From assembly GCA_016786665.1 (NCBI GenBank), contig JAEUVZ010000058.1:1-64000 (forward strand): 64,000 nucleotides of DNA, given 5' to 3'. Under the pieces are notes generated by a model, which did not search any database, had not been told where the DNA came from, and saw only the letters and a program-made list of their open reading frames with translations. The position numbers were made by a program, and so were the translations under genes. Numbering within the stretch: position 1 is the stretch's first letter; each line of letters starts with the position of its first letter. This DNA is from Flavipsychrobacter sp. Its GTDB lineage: Bacteria; Bacteroidota; Bacteroidia; Chitinophagales; Chitinophagaceae. Positions 9,001-16,902 of the stretch are shown in pieces.

Positions 9001-10317
9001 CAGCGTAGAACCGGAATAAGTACCACCCGCAGGAGTTGCATTAAGTTGTACGCAAGGGGCGTTCAGGCACTGGCTACCCGGGTTAGGGAAGTTCAGTACC
9101 GGGCTGGCATAAATAGTTACCGGCTGGCAAACTACGGAAGAACAGGTACCGTCGTTGTAAGTATAGCATACCGGGTTGTTATTACCTACCGTACCATTGC
9201 CGGGAATAATGTTATTAGAAACCACGAAAAGGCCTGTACCGGCATAAGAGCCACCTGTAGGCGTTACCAGGTTCATTGGAATTATGGGATAGATACCGGG
9301 GTCGTTGATGCAATAGCCGTTCGGGAATGGCAGGAACGTAACCGCAGGAGTATCAACGCCGGTAAATGCCTGCGAAGCAGAAGCAGAACAACCATTGCCA
9401 TCGGTATAGTCGTAAATTATAGTGAACGTACCGGCACCAGACAATAACGGATTCCAGGTATTACCAACAAGGCCACCACCGCCACCAGAGTAAGAACCTC
9501 CCGTTGGCGTAGCCGTAAGCGTTATAGCACCTGCATTCAGACATTGCGGGCCTGCACCGGGGAATATAACCACGGGCAATGCATTGATGGTATCCAGAAC
9601 GGGGTTGTTCGTAGTATCCATACCTACGGTATTGTTGGTACCATTACAGGTTACCACCGCGCGGAAGCTATAGATGCCTGGGTTAAGGGGACCAAAATCG
9701 AACGGAGAATAGATACCGCCGGAAACATTCGTCCACGGACCGGTTCCATTGAACTGGTACTGCCACTGGAAGCTGGAACCGGGAGAATTACCGGAGAGTG
9801 TGAGCGTCACCGAGTCGTTCATACAACCGTGAGACACGTTGGCGGAAGCCACACCCGCATCGCAGGGGCACTCTACCTTGTAAGCCATAGTAGCGAAGTT
9901 GGAAGCCCCTACCTGGCTACAGCAGCACTTTTCGTGGTGTATCCGGTAGGTACCGGTAGTACCACAGGTCCACACGATGGTAGCGCCCCCGTTACCGCAG
10001 CCGCCATCATCGTTAAAAGAAAGGATGTTGTTGCTGGCATCGGTAAGCGACAGGGCCGGGTCGGTACCTACCGGCACCGCACCGCCATTGGAGCAATGCG
10101 TAAACGTGTAGGTACAGCCTGCCGTGGCGGCAAACGAATAATAACGGCCCGATTGGGTAGTGACCGTCTGGTAAGCTACGGTAGGCGTAAGTGTTGCGGG
10201 TACACCGGCCACGGTAGTGGTGGCACAGTTTACCTGCGCCGACGATTGTTGCGGCGCCGCACCAAATAACACTACCAGCATGGTAAGATAAAGGCTTCTG
10301 AGTGTATAATTTTTCAT
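6082..10317 (-). CDS. giant secreted Ig/PKD-like repeat protein with T9SS sorting domain
   Basis: A 1411-residue surface protein. A signal peptide (1-27, ending QSSAQ) precedes a Cys-rich N-terminal domain. Next comes a tandem block of 75-95-residue repeats around Y-x-Y-TDGNGCS (IIYDYTDGNGCS, VTYTYTDGNGCS, YYEYTNGNGCS), each with a 'GG-(S/T)-(Y/F)-(S/T)-G' strand. A second block has about 80-residue repeats with SNSPLC, SNSPVC, ANTPVC openings and a TWTGPNSF / QWTGPNSF / VWSGPTGY core; both resemble Ig-like or PKD-like adhesin domains. The end (about 1335-1411: LFPNPNNGTF ... IAPGMYIIRIQ ... FVVSK) is a T9SS type A sorting domain. Adhesion or matrix function is inferred. It is probably cotranscribed with the gene 30 bp upstream. 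Confidence 0.9.
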   Translation of the reverse strand: MKNYTLRSLYLTMLVVLFGAAPQQSSAQVNCATTTVAGVPATLTPTVAYQTVTTQSGRYYSFAATAGCTYTFTHCSNGGAVPVGTDPALSLTDASNNILSFNDDGGCGNGGATIVWTCGTTGTYRIHHEKCCCSQVGASNFATMAYKVECPCDAGVASANVSHGCMNDSVTLTLSGNSPGSSFQWQYQFNGTGPWTNVSGGIYSPFDFGPLNPGIYSFRAVVTCNGTNNTVGMDTTNNPVLDTINALPVVIFPGAGPQCLNAGAITLTATPTGGSYSGGGGGLVGNTWNPLLSGAGTFTIIYDYTDGNGCSASASQAFTGVDTPAVTFLPFPNGYCINDPGIYPIIPMNLVTPTGGSYAGTGLFVVSNNIIPGNGTVGNNNPVCYTYNDGTCSSVVCQPVTIYASPVLNFPNPGSQCLNAPCVQLNATPAGGTYSGSTLVSSSGLFCPTAAGAQTVTYTYTDGNGCSQSQSINITVFNNPVIVWNNLFPNLCQNSPVLNMDPYADPNGGVFTSTTCPTAVTGNNFNPAGQNGTCTITYTLTQNGCTSASNQDINVDVPPTVTFNGPVPPVCAGSAAFMLTGYVTPAGGTFSNTGLVAPGGLFTPTTAGTYNVIYTYVDPLTGCGNSVTLPVTVNALPNNVSMPGGYIGPYCSNGQPILLNMGIPGGSGPGNDYSGPGVSGPFPGNLYYFNPTIGADTFVIYYEYTNGNGCSATDSGEFVVLESDMINFPPIAAMCLNDPSIALQATPVGGTFTGPGVTGTIFNPMTAGLGTHQIRYIYNSGQCIDTAYQTVTVSPNPGNITTSNHTNPTFCGAANGSFRINGLAPNTVYQLTYNYNGAPTNGGTIVSSNVGTYTVTGLIAGTYTLIEVMVGACSNTNTVPAVILSDPNAPAPPTVGSNSPLCQFSTLQLTASSGTVGTYTWTGPNSFFSAQQNPSIVNVGVAASGPYNVTITDNMGCTSQPSTVTVVVNPAPNLTVNSNSPVCMGNTITLQASSTTGGTTYQWTGPNSFLSIVPNPTITNASPANDGWYVATATGPNLCTRKDSVDVVVGTVIPTTPTAGANTPVCSGSNLNLTATNSTAGATYVWSGPTGYSANTQNPVRPAITVADSGDYFVYTTLDGCNSGTSMVHVSVIQSLTPNITITADPSDTVCYGTNINFTSVITDGGTSPIYQWYKNGVPVIGAIDSFWGSPYLTDLDTIYCVLVNATTCTTASADTSNKIAVHMAPNTIPSVLIDSWPLVYAAGQPMTFTAHALNAGTNPSYQWYLNGAILAGETAMTYNSSTLVDTDILSVVVTSNAPCAIPDTSSDTWNAIVNLSVTVGGKVVEDMKLFPNPNNGTFILSGTFSGMTGTKDAAIEVVNAVGQVVYKDQALVNNGKLDKQMKIADIAPGMYIIRIQADGQTTQMRFVVSK

Positions 10318-10347
10318 ATGCTGCTTTATGACGTGTTTCTTTTTTTA

Positions 10348-10857
10348 TTACTGCTTTTGTTGTTGTGTTGGCTGCTTTATCACTCCACCCGGTATATCGC
10401 CTTCTTCGGCGGCTGGGTGATTGGCTATCCAGTCCAGTTTTTCTATTCGGTAACTGCGGGAGTCCAGCAGGTTATCTCCGGTATCGTAATGCAGGGGGAA
10501 GGTAGGGTCCTGGCGGGTAATGGTCTTTTTCACCTCGCGGAATCCTTCATTGATGTAGCTGGAGAGGTAGAGCTTCTTTACTACCGCATCGCGGAAAGAG
10601 TTGTGCAGGCTGGTTTGCAATGCGCTCGCGGCTTCCTCGCTACGGGCCTTCAGCAGGAAGGCCTGGTCTTTCATCCGGTAGCCTACCAGCTCGCCTTCCT
10701 CCAAATGCACCAGGCGGATACGCATCGCGCAACGCACCTCCAGGCCTGTATCGGCGCCGGCGGGAGCCAGCAGCACATACACGCCTTTGCCGCCGTCGCT
10801 TTGCGCGGCAGCGGTGAAGGAAAGCAATAAAAACGCGAAGAGTAAGTGTAGCTTCAT
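10348..10857 (-). CDS. secreted protein, unknown function
   Basis: A 169-residue protein with a clear signal peptide (MKLHLLFAFLLLSFTAAAQ). The mature chain has a beta-rich part (VYVLLAPAGADTGLEVR), a helical mid-part and a Gln-rich tail (KQPTQQQKQ). No family was recognised. It lies 30 bp upstream of the giant T9SS repeat protein on the same strand, without a terminator between, so it could be a periplasmic partner made together with that surface protein. That link is inference from spacing only. Confidence 0.75.
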   Translation of the reverse strand: MKLHLLFAFLLLSFTAAAQSDGGKGVYVLLAPAGADTGLEVRCAMRIRLVHLEEGELVGYRMKDQAFLLKARSEEAASALQTSLHNSFRDAVVKKLYLSSYINEGFREVKKTITRQDPTFPLHYDTGDNLLDSRSYRIEKLDWIANHPAAEEGDIPGGVIKQPTQQQKQ

Positions 10858-11024
10858 GTACCTGTTTATAACGCCCGCCCATAGCCGGGCAGAACATTAC
10901 CGTACTAAGATACATAAATCATAACAAGAATGTTAAGATTTAGATAAAAAAATCATTTTAAAGGCCTGCTGGTACTGGCGCGGGGGTGAAAGAGCGGTGC
11001 AGGAAAACAACCGGCGATTAGATA

Positions 11025-12437
11025 CTAATTCTCCTCTTTTAACTCCGGATTAATGGAAAGTTTTACTTTCTGAATGCGCATCTTGTCAATTTCCAGTACG
11101 GTGAACTCAAACTGGGCGAAATTGACCATCTGGTTAACGGCGGGAAACTTACCGGAAATCTCCAGGATAAGCCCGGCCAGCGACTCGCTGCCGCCCCTGA
11201 CTTCCTCAAATATATCGGCCGACTCGCCAATGGCGCGGCACACATCGTTGATGAGCGTCTTGCCTTCAAAAATGTAGTTGTACTCGTCTATCTTTTTGTA
11301 ACTGTTGTCTTCTTCGTCAAACTCATCGCGTATATCACCAATGATCTCCTCCATGATGTCCTCCAGCGTAACGATACCGGAGGTGCCGCCAAACTCATCT
11401 ACCACTACCGCAAAGTGGATGCGCTTCTGCTGAAACTCGTGGCGGAGGTCCTTTATGAGCTTTCCCTCGTGCACAAAATACGCCGGGCGTATGAGGGTGT
11501 GCCAATCGAAATTATCGTCGTCTATATAGGGCAGAAAATCTTTGGTGTACACCATGCCCTTTATCTTATCCAGGCTGTCTTCATACACGGGCAGGCGGCT
11601 ATACCCGGTATCAAGGCAATGCTTCTTTACCTGTGCAAACGATAAGTCGTGCTCCAGCCCGCTTACGTCCATGCGCGTGCGCATTATCTGCGTTACGGAG
11701 ATATTATTGAACTTAAGGATACCTTTAAAGATATTCACTTCGGCCTTGGTGGCGCTGTGGCCCATGGTTACCTCTATGGCATGCTCAAAATCTTCGCTGC
11801 TGATGTTGGCCATCGACTTGCTGCTGAGGCGGTCCTCTATGTAGTTGGTAGAAGACACCAGCATACTGCTGACGGGCTTAAAGACCCCTTGCATGGTTTT
11901 GAGTATGGGCGCGGCAAAAAGCGCCATGCGCATGTTGTTCTGCGTAGCGTACACTTTGGGCAGCACCTCGCCAAAGAGCACCAGCAGAAAGGTAACAGCT
12001 ACCACGTGCACCCCGAAGAACATCAGCATGTTAGAGGCTTTATCCAGCTCAGGGAATATAGTAGCCACCAGCCGGTTGGTGGTGATAATAATAGCGATAT
12101 TAATAAAGGTATTGGCTACCAGCATGGTGGCCAGCAGCAGCTTGGGCTGCTCCAGCAAGCTGATGGCCTGGCGCGCGCTGGACTGCTCCTTTACCTTCAG
12201 GTAATTGATGTCTTTGGCGGTAAGTGAGAAAAATGCGGTTTCGGCCCCGGCAATAATAGCCGTAACCAACAGCAGCACCAGGGTAATGATGATGAGTATG
12301 GTAACATTAGACGCCTGGAAAGCCGATGAAGCTTGGAGCAATAGAGGAAACTGGCTGGTGATCCCGTCGGCGTTCTGCAAAGTGTTTTCGTTTGGTCTTG
12401 TTATCAAAAATAGAGAAAGGAAAGAAATTCGTATCAA
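11025..12437 (-). CDS. gldE: GldE-like DUF21/CBS/CorC-domain membrane protein
   Basis: A protein of about 470 residues in the HlyC/CorC (DUF21) family. An N-terminal membrane domain has three or four helices (about 45-70, 105-125, 135-160), then come paired CBS domains (about 230-350, with IVTLEDIMEEIIGDI) and a C-terminal CorC/HlyC domain (about 370-465). In Bacteroidota the member coded beside ssb and mutY is GldE, first found through gliding motility and later tied to the T9SS machinery; the gene order here (mutY-ssb-gldE, gaps of 47 and 41 bp) supports that name. No GldD gene follows. The frame has no early ATG: the longest form starts with TTG at 12437, and another TTG at 12380 is possible, so the N-terminus is uncertain. 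Confidence 0.85.
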   Translation of the reverse strand: MIRISFLSLFLITRPNENTLQNADGITSQFPLLLQASSAFQASNVTILIIITLVLLLVTAIIAGAETAFFSLTAKDINYLKVKEQSSARQAISLLEQPKLLLATMLVANTFINIAIIITTNRLVATIFPELDKASNMLMFFGVHVVAVTFLLVLFGEVLPKVYATQNNMRMALFAAPILKTMQGVFKPVSSMLVSSTNYIEDRLSSKSMANISSEDFEHAIEVTMGHSATKAEVNIFKGILKFNNISVTQIMRTRMDVSGLEHDLSFAQVKKHCLDTGYSRLPVYEDSLDKIKGMVYTKDFLPYIDDDNFDWHTLIRPAYFVHEGKLIKDLRHEFQQKRIHFAVVVDEFGGTSGIVTLEDIMEEIIGDIRDEFDEEDNSYKKIDEYNYIFEGKTLINDVCRAIGESADIFEEVRGGSESLAGLILEISGKFPAVNQMVNFAQFEFTVLEIDKMRIQKVKLSINPELKEEN

Positions 12438-12478
12438 TTTTCTTTCCCTTCGCTTCTATAATTTGTTGCCTGCTGGCG

Positions 12479-12946
12479 CTAAAACGGCAGATTGTCGTTG
12501 GGCGTCCCGCTTCCGGCGTTGTAGTCCAGGTCGTCGTTCAGTTCGTTATCTCCGGGCTGCGCGGGTGTGGCAGGTGCCTGGTAGTCGCCGCCGCTGCCGT
12601 TCCCGTTCCCATCCTTGCGCCGCTCCAGCATCACCAGGTTGTCGGCTACTATCTCGGTGCTGAAGTGTTTTCTTTTGTCGCGGTCTTCCCACGAGCGGGT
12701 GCGCAGTTTGCCTTCTATAAATACGAGGCTGCCCTTGCGCAGGTACTTCCCTGCCAGGTCGGCCAGTCCGCGCCACAGCACTACGGTGTGCCATTCTGTC
12801 TGCGCTACCAGGTTTCCGTTGCGGTCTTTGTAGGTTTCTGTGGTGGCGAGCGGGAATTTAGCTACAGGTATGTTGCCTTCTATGTGCTGAATATCCGGGT
12901 CTTTACCAATATTTCCGATCAATACAACCCTATTAACACCTCTCAT
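12479..12946 (-). CDS. ssb: single-stranded DNA-binding protein
   Basis: A 155-residue SSB. Residues 1-105 form the OB fold (MRGVNRVVLIGNIG, DPDIQ, VAKFPLATTETY, TEWHTVVLWRGLAD, GSLVFIEGKLRTRSW). A Gly/Asn/Asp-rich flexible linker follows, then the acidic-aromatic tail NDNLPF, which is known to dock replication and repair partners. Length and layout match standard bacterial SSB. The gene sits between mutY and gldE on the same strand and is probably translated from a shared message. Confidence 0.97.
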   Translation of the reverse strand: MRGVNRVVLIGNIGKDPDIQHIEGNIPVAKFPLATTETYKDRNGNLVAQTEWHTVVLWRGLADLAGKYLRKGSLVFIEGKLRTRSWEDRDKRKHFSTEIVADNLVMLERRKDGNGNGSGGDYQAPATPAQPGDNELNDDLDYNAGSGTPNDNLPF

Positions 12947-12993
12947 TCGAGTTTCAATTTATCAATTAGTAAAAATCATAACCTTTAACTCCT

Positions 12994-14067
12994 TTAAAAG
13001 TATAATTTTTTTTCTAAAAAAGAAACAAGGGTCTTGGGGAAGGCCAAGTTTTTGAGCTGCTCCAGCGGCTGCCAGTTTCCATTATCACCGGGCATGGGTA
13101 TCGTGCCGCGCAGGTGCAGGGTAAAGAAGTGGCTCTCTATCACCCGGTGGCTGAGGCGCTGGCGGAGCATCCCCTCGTAGGCGGGCGATCCCCCCTTCGG
13201 TACTGGCAGGCTGCGGTAGCCGGGGTGCTTTACCAGCCCTGCCGCATCCAGCGGGGCGGTAGCCTCCAGCAGGTAGGGTTCGTGCAGGTTCTGCCATATA
13301 TCCTTCGCGCTGCGCTTCTGTATCCAGAGCTGTCCGTCCGCCAGTAGCAGCAGGTAATGAAAATAGCGGGTCTTCACCTCCGTGCGTTTGCTCTTTACCG
13401 GCAGCAGCGCCACCATACCGTGGCGGAAAGCCACGCATTTCTTTTGCAGGGGACAATCGCCGCACCGCGCCGTGGCGCCGGGCGTGCAAACGGTAGCGCC
13501 CAGGTCCATTATGGCCTGGTTATACGCCGCGCTGTCATTGGCCAGCAACTGCTGCGCCAGCTCGCTGAAGCGCCTCTTACCCTCAGTAGTATCGAAGGGG
13601 GTATCTATACCAAAATACCGGGACAGCACCCGGTAGACATTGCCGTCTACCACCGCGCAAGGCAGCCCGTAAGCGAACGAAGCAATAGCCGATGCCGTAT
13701 AGGGGCCAATGCCCTTCAGCGCCAGTATGCCTTCATACGTCTCCGGGAACCGCCCCTCCAGCTGGCTGCTGATATAGCGGGCGGTAGCCAGCATGTTCTT
13801 GCAGCGATTGTAGTAGCCCAGCCCCTGCCACAGCCGGAAAGCCTCTTCATCAGCGGCGGCAGCCAGGGCGTGCACATCGGGGTAGGCCTGCGTGAAGCCG
13901 AGGTAATAGGGCAGCCCCTGCTGCGCACGGGTCTGCTGCAGGATGATCTCTGAAAGCCAGATTTTATAGGGGTCTTTCTCCTCTTTCCAGGGCAGGCTGC
14001 GGGTATTGGCGCTGTGGTGCCAGCGCATCAGCTCTTCGGTAAAGTATTTTTTCTGCGTCGCAGTCAT
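12994..14067 (-). CDS. mutY: A/G-specific adenine glycosylase MutY
   Basis: MutY removes adenine mispaired with 8-oxoguanine or G. With the ATG at 14067 (an upstream TTG at 14103 is less likely) the protein is 357 residues. The catalytic Glu40 is in SEIILQQT; the helix-hairpin-helix is LKGIGPYTASA (117-127); the conserved Asp141 is in VVDGNV. The 4Fe-4S loop is Cys194-Cys202-Cys205-Cys211, with seven residues in the first gap where six is usual. The C-terminal NUDIX-like domain (about 220-350, LLADGQLWIQKR, LHEPYLLEA) recognises 8-oxoG. It is the first gene of the mutY-ssb-gldE set. Confidence 0.96.
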   Translation of the reverse strand: MTATQKKYFTEELMRWHHSANTRSLPWKEEKDPYKIWLSEIILQQTRAQQGLPYYLGFTQAYPDVHALAAAADEEAFRLWQGLGYYNRCKNMLATARYISSQLEGRFPETYEGILALKGIGPYTASAIASFAYGLPCAVVDGNVYRVLSRYFGIDTPFDTTEGKRRFSELAQQLLANDSAAYNQAIMDLGATVCTPGATARCGDCPLQKKCVAFRHGMVALLPVKSKRTEVKTRYFHYLLLLADGQLWIQKRSAKDIWQNLHEPYLLEATAPLDAAGLVKHPGYRSLPVPKGGSPAYEGMLRQRLSHRVIESHFFTLHLRGTIPMPGDNGNWQPLEQLKNLAFPKTLVSFLEKKLYF

Positions 14068-14243
14068 TTCCGCTTGCAAAGTAAACAAGGTTTTTAACTG
14101 CAACTACTCTGCAGCGGAAAGGTTTTATTGATAAGACCATTGTAAAACCCTTCCGCAGGAGCCTTTACATCCCGGCGATTCCCTGGCTCCACACCACTAC
14201 CCATTCATCATTTTCACATTCTCATATTCTCACATTTCCACAT

Positions 14244-14251
14244 TATCTTTG
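14244..14251 (+). promoter_or_regulatory. Bacteroidota-type -7 box before the transketolase gene
   Basis: TATCTTTG matches TAnnTTTG and lies 20 bp before the ATG at 14272. No clear TTG is seen at the -33 position. The upstream 40 bp is a run of CACATT/CATATT-like short repeats. Confidence 0.55.
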
Positions 14252-14271
14252 CCGCACAATTTTCAGCAGCA

Positions 14272-15114
14272 ATGGATATTCAAAAACTGGAAGATATAGC
14301 CTGCCAGGTGCGCCGCGATATAGTGCGCATGGTGCATACCAATCAAAGCGGACACCCGGGTGGCTCGCTGGGCTGTACCGAGTACATGGTAGCGCTTTAT
14401 TTCCACGTAATGAAGCACGACCCGAAGTTCAACATGGACGGTAAAGGCGAAGACTTGTTTTTCCTTTCCAACGGGCATATATCGCCGGTATTCTATTCGG
14501 TATTAGCGCGCTCGGGCTACTTCCCGGTGAGCGAACTGGGTACATTCCGCAACATAAACTCACGCCTGCAGGGCCACCCTGCCACGCACGAGCACCTGCC
14601 GGGCGTACGCATAGCCAGCGGTTCGCTGGGCCAGGGTATGAGCGTAGCGGCTGGTGCGGCGCTGGCCAAAAAGCTGAATGGCGACGACCGCATGGTGTAC
14701 TCGCTCCACGGCGATGGCGAACTGCAGGAAGGACAAAACTGGGAAGCCATTATGTTTGCCGCGCATCATAAAGTGGACAACCTGGTAGCCGCTATAGACG
14801 TGAACGGCCAGCAGATAGACGGGCCTACCAATGTGGTGATGAACCTGGGTTCTATAAAGGCCAAGTTTGAAGCCTTTGGCTGGATAGTGCTGGAACTGCC
14901 GGAAGGCAATGACATGAAAGCAGTAATAGATATGCTGGAACTGGCAAAGCAGCACTGCGGCAAAGCCAAGCCTGTGTGCATACTGATGCATACCGTAATG
15001 GGCAAGGGCGTTGACTTTATGGAAGGCACGCACGAGTGGCACGGCATAGCGCCGAATGACAAGCAACTGGCGCTGGCTAAAGAACAACTGAAAGAAACAC
15101 TGGGCGATTATTAG
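14272..15114 (+). CDS. transketolase, N-terminal (thiamine-diphosphate) subunit
   Basis: A 280-residue protein that is only the N-terminal half of a transketolase. It has the entry motif QSGHPGGSLG, the cofactor motif HGDGELQEGQNWEA (about 144-157, GDGE...NWE matching the ThDP/Mg signature), and LVAAIDVNGQQIDG after it. A full transketolase is about 620-670 residues; split bacterial and archaeal forms have an N-subunit of about 270-290 and a separate C-subunit of about 310-330, normally coded side by side. Here the next gene is tonB on the other strand and no C-subunit gene occurs in the window. Activity in the pentose phosphate pathway would need a partner coded elsewhere. Confidence 0.93.
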   Translation: MDIQKLEDIACQVRRDIVRMVHTNQSGHPGGSLGCTEYMVALYFHVMKHDPKFNMDGKGEDLFFLSNGHISPVFYSVLARSGYFPVSELGTFRNINSRLQGHPATHEHLPGVRIASGSLGQGMSVAAGAALAKKLNGDDRMVYSLHGDGELQEGQNWEAIMFAAHHKVDNLVAAIDVNGQQIDGPTNVVMNLGSIKAKFEAFGWIVLELPEGNDMKAVIDMLELAKQHCGKAKPVCILMHTVMGKGVDFMEGTHEWHGIAPNDKQLALAKEQLKETLGDY

Positions 15115-15174
15115 CTCCCCCACCGCGCCTGCGCCTCCTTAAGGAGCGCACCGCGGAACTGACTAAATAGGGAA

Positions 15175-15201
15175 AGCCTCACCGTATGGTGGGGCTTTTT
15201 T
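15175..15201 (+). terminator. Rho-independent terminator after transketolase
   Basis: A 9-bp stem AGCCTCACC / GGTGGGGCT with one G-T pair, loop GTAT, then T6. It starts 60 bp after the transketolase stop. Confidence 0.85.
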
Positions 15202-15326
15202 GCGGGTGATGACCTCGCTGCCCGACGGCCATGGAGCCGTACAGGCGATGTGTTGGATTGTGGTGTGCCTTTAAAACTGCTTCTACTACTCCGCTCCCCA
15301 CAGTGACAACGAAAATGTATACAAAG

Positions 15327-15352
15327 CAAAACGAGGCCAGGTGGCCTCGTTT
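15327..15352 (-). terminator. Rho-independent terminator of the exb-tonB operon
   Basis: An inverted repeat ACGAGGCCA / TGGCCTCGT (15331-15350). On the minus strand it is followed by TTTTGCTTTG. It lies 22 bp past the tonB stop. Confidence 0.85.
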
Positions 15353-15373
15353 CTATTTTTAGTTTTTCCTGTA

Positions 15374-16192
15374 TTACTGCAGCTGGAACCTGATGGGCAG
15401 GTTGTAGTACACTTTTACGGGTTTACCATTCTGCTTACCCGGCTTCCAGGGGGGCATACCTGCTACTACGCGTTTTGCTTCTTCGTCGCAGCCACTACCT
15501 ATTCCCTTCACCACGGTAATGTTCGATACCCTACCCTCTTCGTCTACCACAAACTTCAGTGTTACCTTACCCTGAACGTTGGCGTCGCGGGCCATCTGCG
15601 GATACTGGAGGTTTTTCCTCAGGTAATCGCCTATGTCTACAGAAGGTTCCGGCATCTGGTCCACATACTGGAAGATCTCTTCCTTAGGTGGTGGTGGCGC
15701 TTCTACCGGTCCTGAACCCGTTCCCGGAGTTTCAGAAGGTATGTCCGAACCGTTCAGGTCGCCGTCACGTGTTTGGGTGCCAGCCACTTTATCCTTCAGG
15801 TCTTCTTTTACATCCGGTGGTTTCTCGTCTTCCTTCACCTCTTCATCCTTCTTAATTACCGGCGGCGTGAACTTCACCGTTGGCTTGGCCGGTGGTGGTG
15901 GCTCTGAAGGCGCCGGTGGTGGTGGTGGCTTATTTTCATCTATTGGTGGCGGTTCGGCCATCACTATCTCCTTCATTACCGGTGGCGGTGTTTTCTTCAC
16001 CGTCTTGTCCTTCAGCGCATCGGCTATCACAGGGCCGGCCAGGATGACAGCCAGCACGCTGAGGCCGATGATACCGGCATTGCGCATACGCACGGGATAC
16101 TTTCTGCGCAACTCGTAACCACCATAACTTTTGTTACGGCCCTCAAACAGGATGTCGAGGTAGTCGGCCTTAAGTATTTTATTAATATCCAT
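15374..16192 (-). CDS. tonB: TonB energy-transducing protein
   Basis: A 272-residue TonB. A cytoplasmic N-terminus carries a Tyr/Arg-rich stretch (GRNKSYGGYELRRKY) common in Bacteroidota TonB proteins. One membrane helix spans about 38-57, then a Pro-rich periplasmic spacer runs through about 68-110 (PPPPPAPSEPPPP), an acidic Lys/Glu stretch follows, and the TonB C-terminal domain is at about 190-272 (YPQMARDANVQGKVTLKFVVDEEG ... PPWKPGKQNGKPV). It transmits proton-motive energy from ExbB/ExbD to outer-membrane receptors such as the one coded at 37267-39354. It is the last gene of the exbB-exbD-exbD-tonB operon, 68 bp after the second exbD. Confidence 0.95.
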   Translation of the reverse strand: MDINKILKADYLDILFEGRNKSYGGYELRRKYPVRMRNAGIIGLSVLAVILAGPVIADALKDKTVKKTPPPVMKEIVMAEPPPIDENKPPPPPAPSEPPPPAKPTVKFTPPVIKKDEEVKEDEKPPDVKEDLKDKVAGTQTRDGDLNGSDIPSETPGTGSGPVEAPPPPKEEIFQYVDQMPEPSVDIGDYLRKNLQYPQMARDANVQGKVTLKFVVDEEGRVSNITVVKGIGSGCDEEAKRVVAGMPPWKPGKQNGKPVKVYYNLPIRFQLQ

Positions 16193-16260
16193 TTTACTGT
16201 TTCCTTTTTACTGTTATAAGACGCGTGGGTAGCCTGTATTCCACAAGCTCATCCGGCGCA

Positions 16261-16851
16261 TTACTGTACACCGCTGGCCTTCTCGGTCAGCGCGATAAAC
16301 TCCTGGTCTACCGGTGTAATGTCTATAATGGCGAATACGCGCGCATCATTAATGGTCATTTCATCCAGTATGTCTACCAGGTCTTTGTACGAACTGTTGG
16401 TATCCGGTTTTATCAGGAAAGCCGCCTTGTCCTTGGCATCCAGCTGGCCGGAGGCCTGGAGTGCTTTTACCTTTTCTATCTTGCTGATGATCGCATCGCG
16501 TATACCGTCTTTCTCCCTGAAGTAAGTCACTTTCAGTTCGGGTGGCTGCGTCGGGTCTGTCGCCAGCCCTTCGTAATAGTATATGCGGTGATCCTGGCTC
16601 AGCAATATGGTCATTGCGGTGCTTTCCTTTATCTTGGTCTGGTCTTTCTCTTCTATCTGTTTAGTGTTCGGCATATTTATCTCCATGGTCTTTGGTTTTG
16701 CCATGGTAGTAGTAAATATGAAGAACGTGATCAGCAGAAAGCCCAGATCCACCATTGGTGTGAGGTCCACACGGGTGGACATCTTTTTACTTTTCTTGAC
16801 CCCGGGGCCTTTCTTATGCCCCCCCCCGGAGGAGGTATCCATTTCTGCCAT
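16261..16851 (-). CDS. exbD: ExbD/TolR-family biopolymer transport protein (second copy)
   Basis: A 196-residue ExbD. A positively charged N-terminus with Gly/His/Lys (GGGHKKGPGVKKSKKMSTRVDLTPMVDLGFLL) leads into one membrane helix at about 30-50, which contains the conserved Asp of the family (DLTPMVDLGFLL, Asp at about 37) needed for proton flow. The rest is a periplasmic domain with the IRDAIISKIEK helix and the closing IIDITPVD segment. It lies 51 bp after the first exbD. Two different ExbD subunits beside one ExbB is the common Bacteroidota layout. Confidence 0.93.
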   Translation of the reverse strand: MAEMDTSSGGGHKKGPGVKKSKKMSTRVDLTPMVDLGFLLITFFIFTTTMAKPKTMEINMPNTKQIEEKDQTKIKESTAMTILLSQDHRIYYYEGLATDPTQPPELKVTYFREKDGIRDAIISKIEKVKALQASGQLDAKDKAAFLIKPDTNSSYKDLVDILDEMTINDARVFAIIDITPVDQEFIALTEKASGVQ

Positions 16852-16902
16852 TGGATGAAGCTTTTATACTGTTTTACAATATTGTTTCGTTAGCGGGAAG
16901 GG

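Noticed and set aside
10318-10830. 170-codon plus-strand ORF
   Set aside because: It lies opposite the secreted protein gene 10348-10857, which has a signal peptide and is in line with the next gene.
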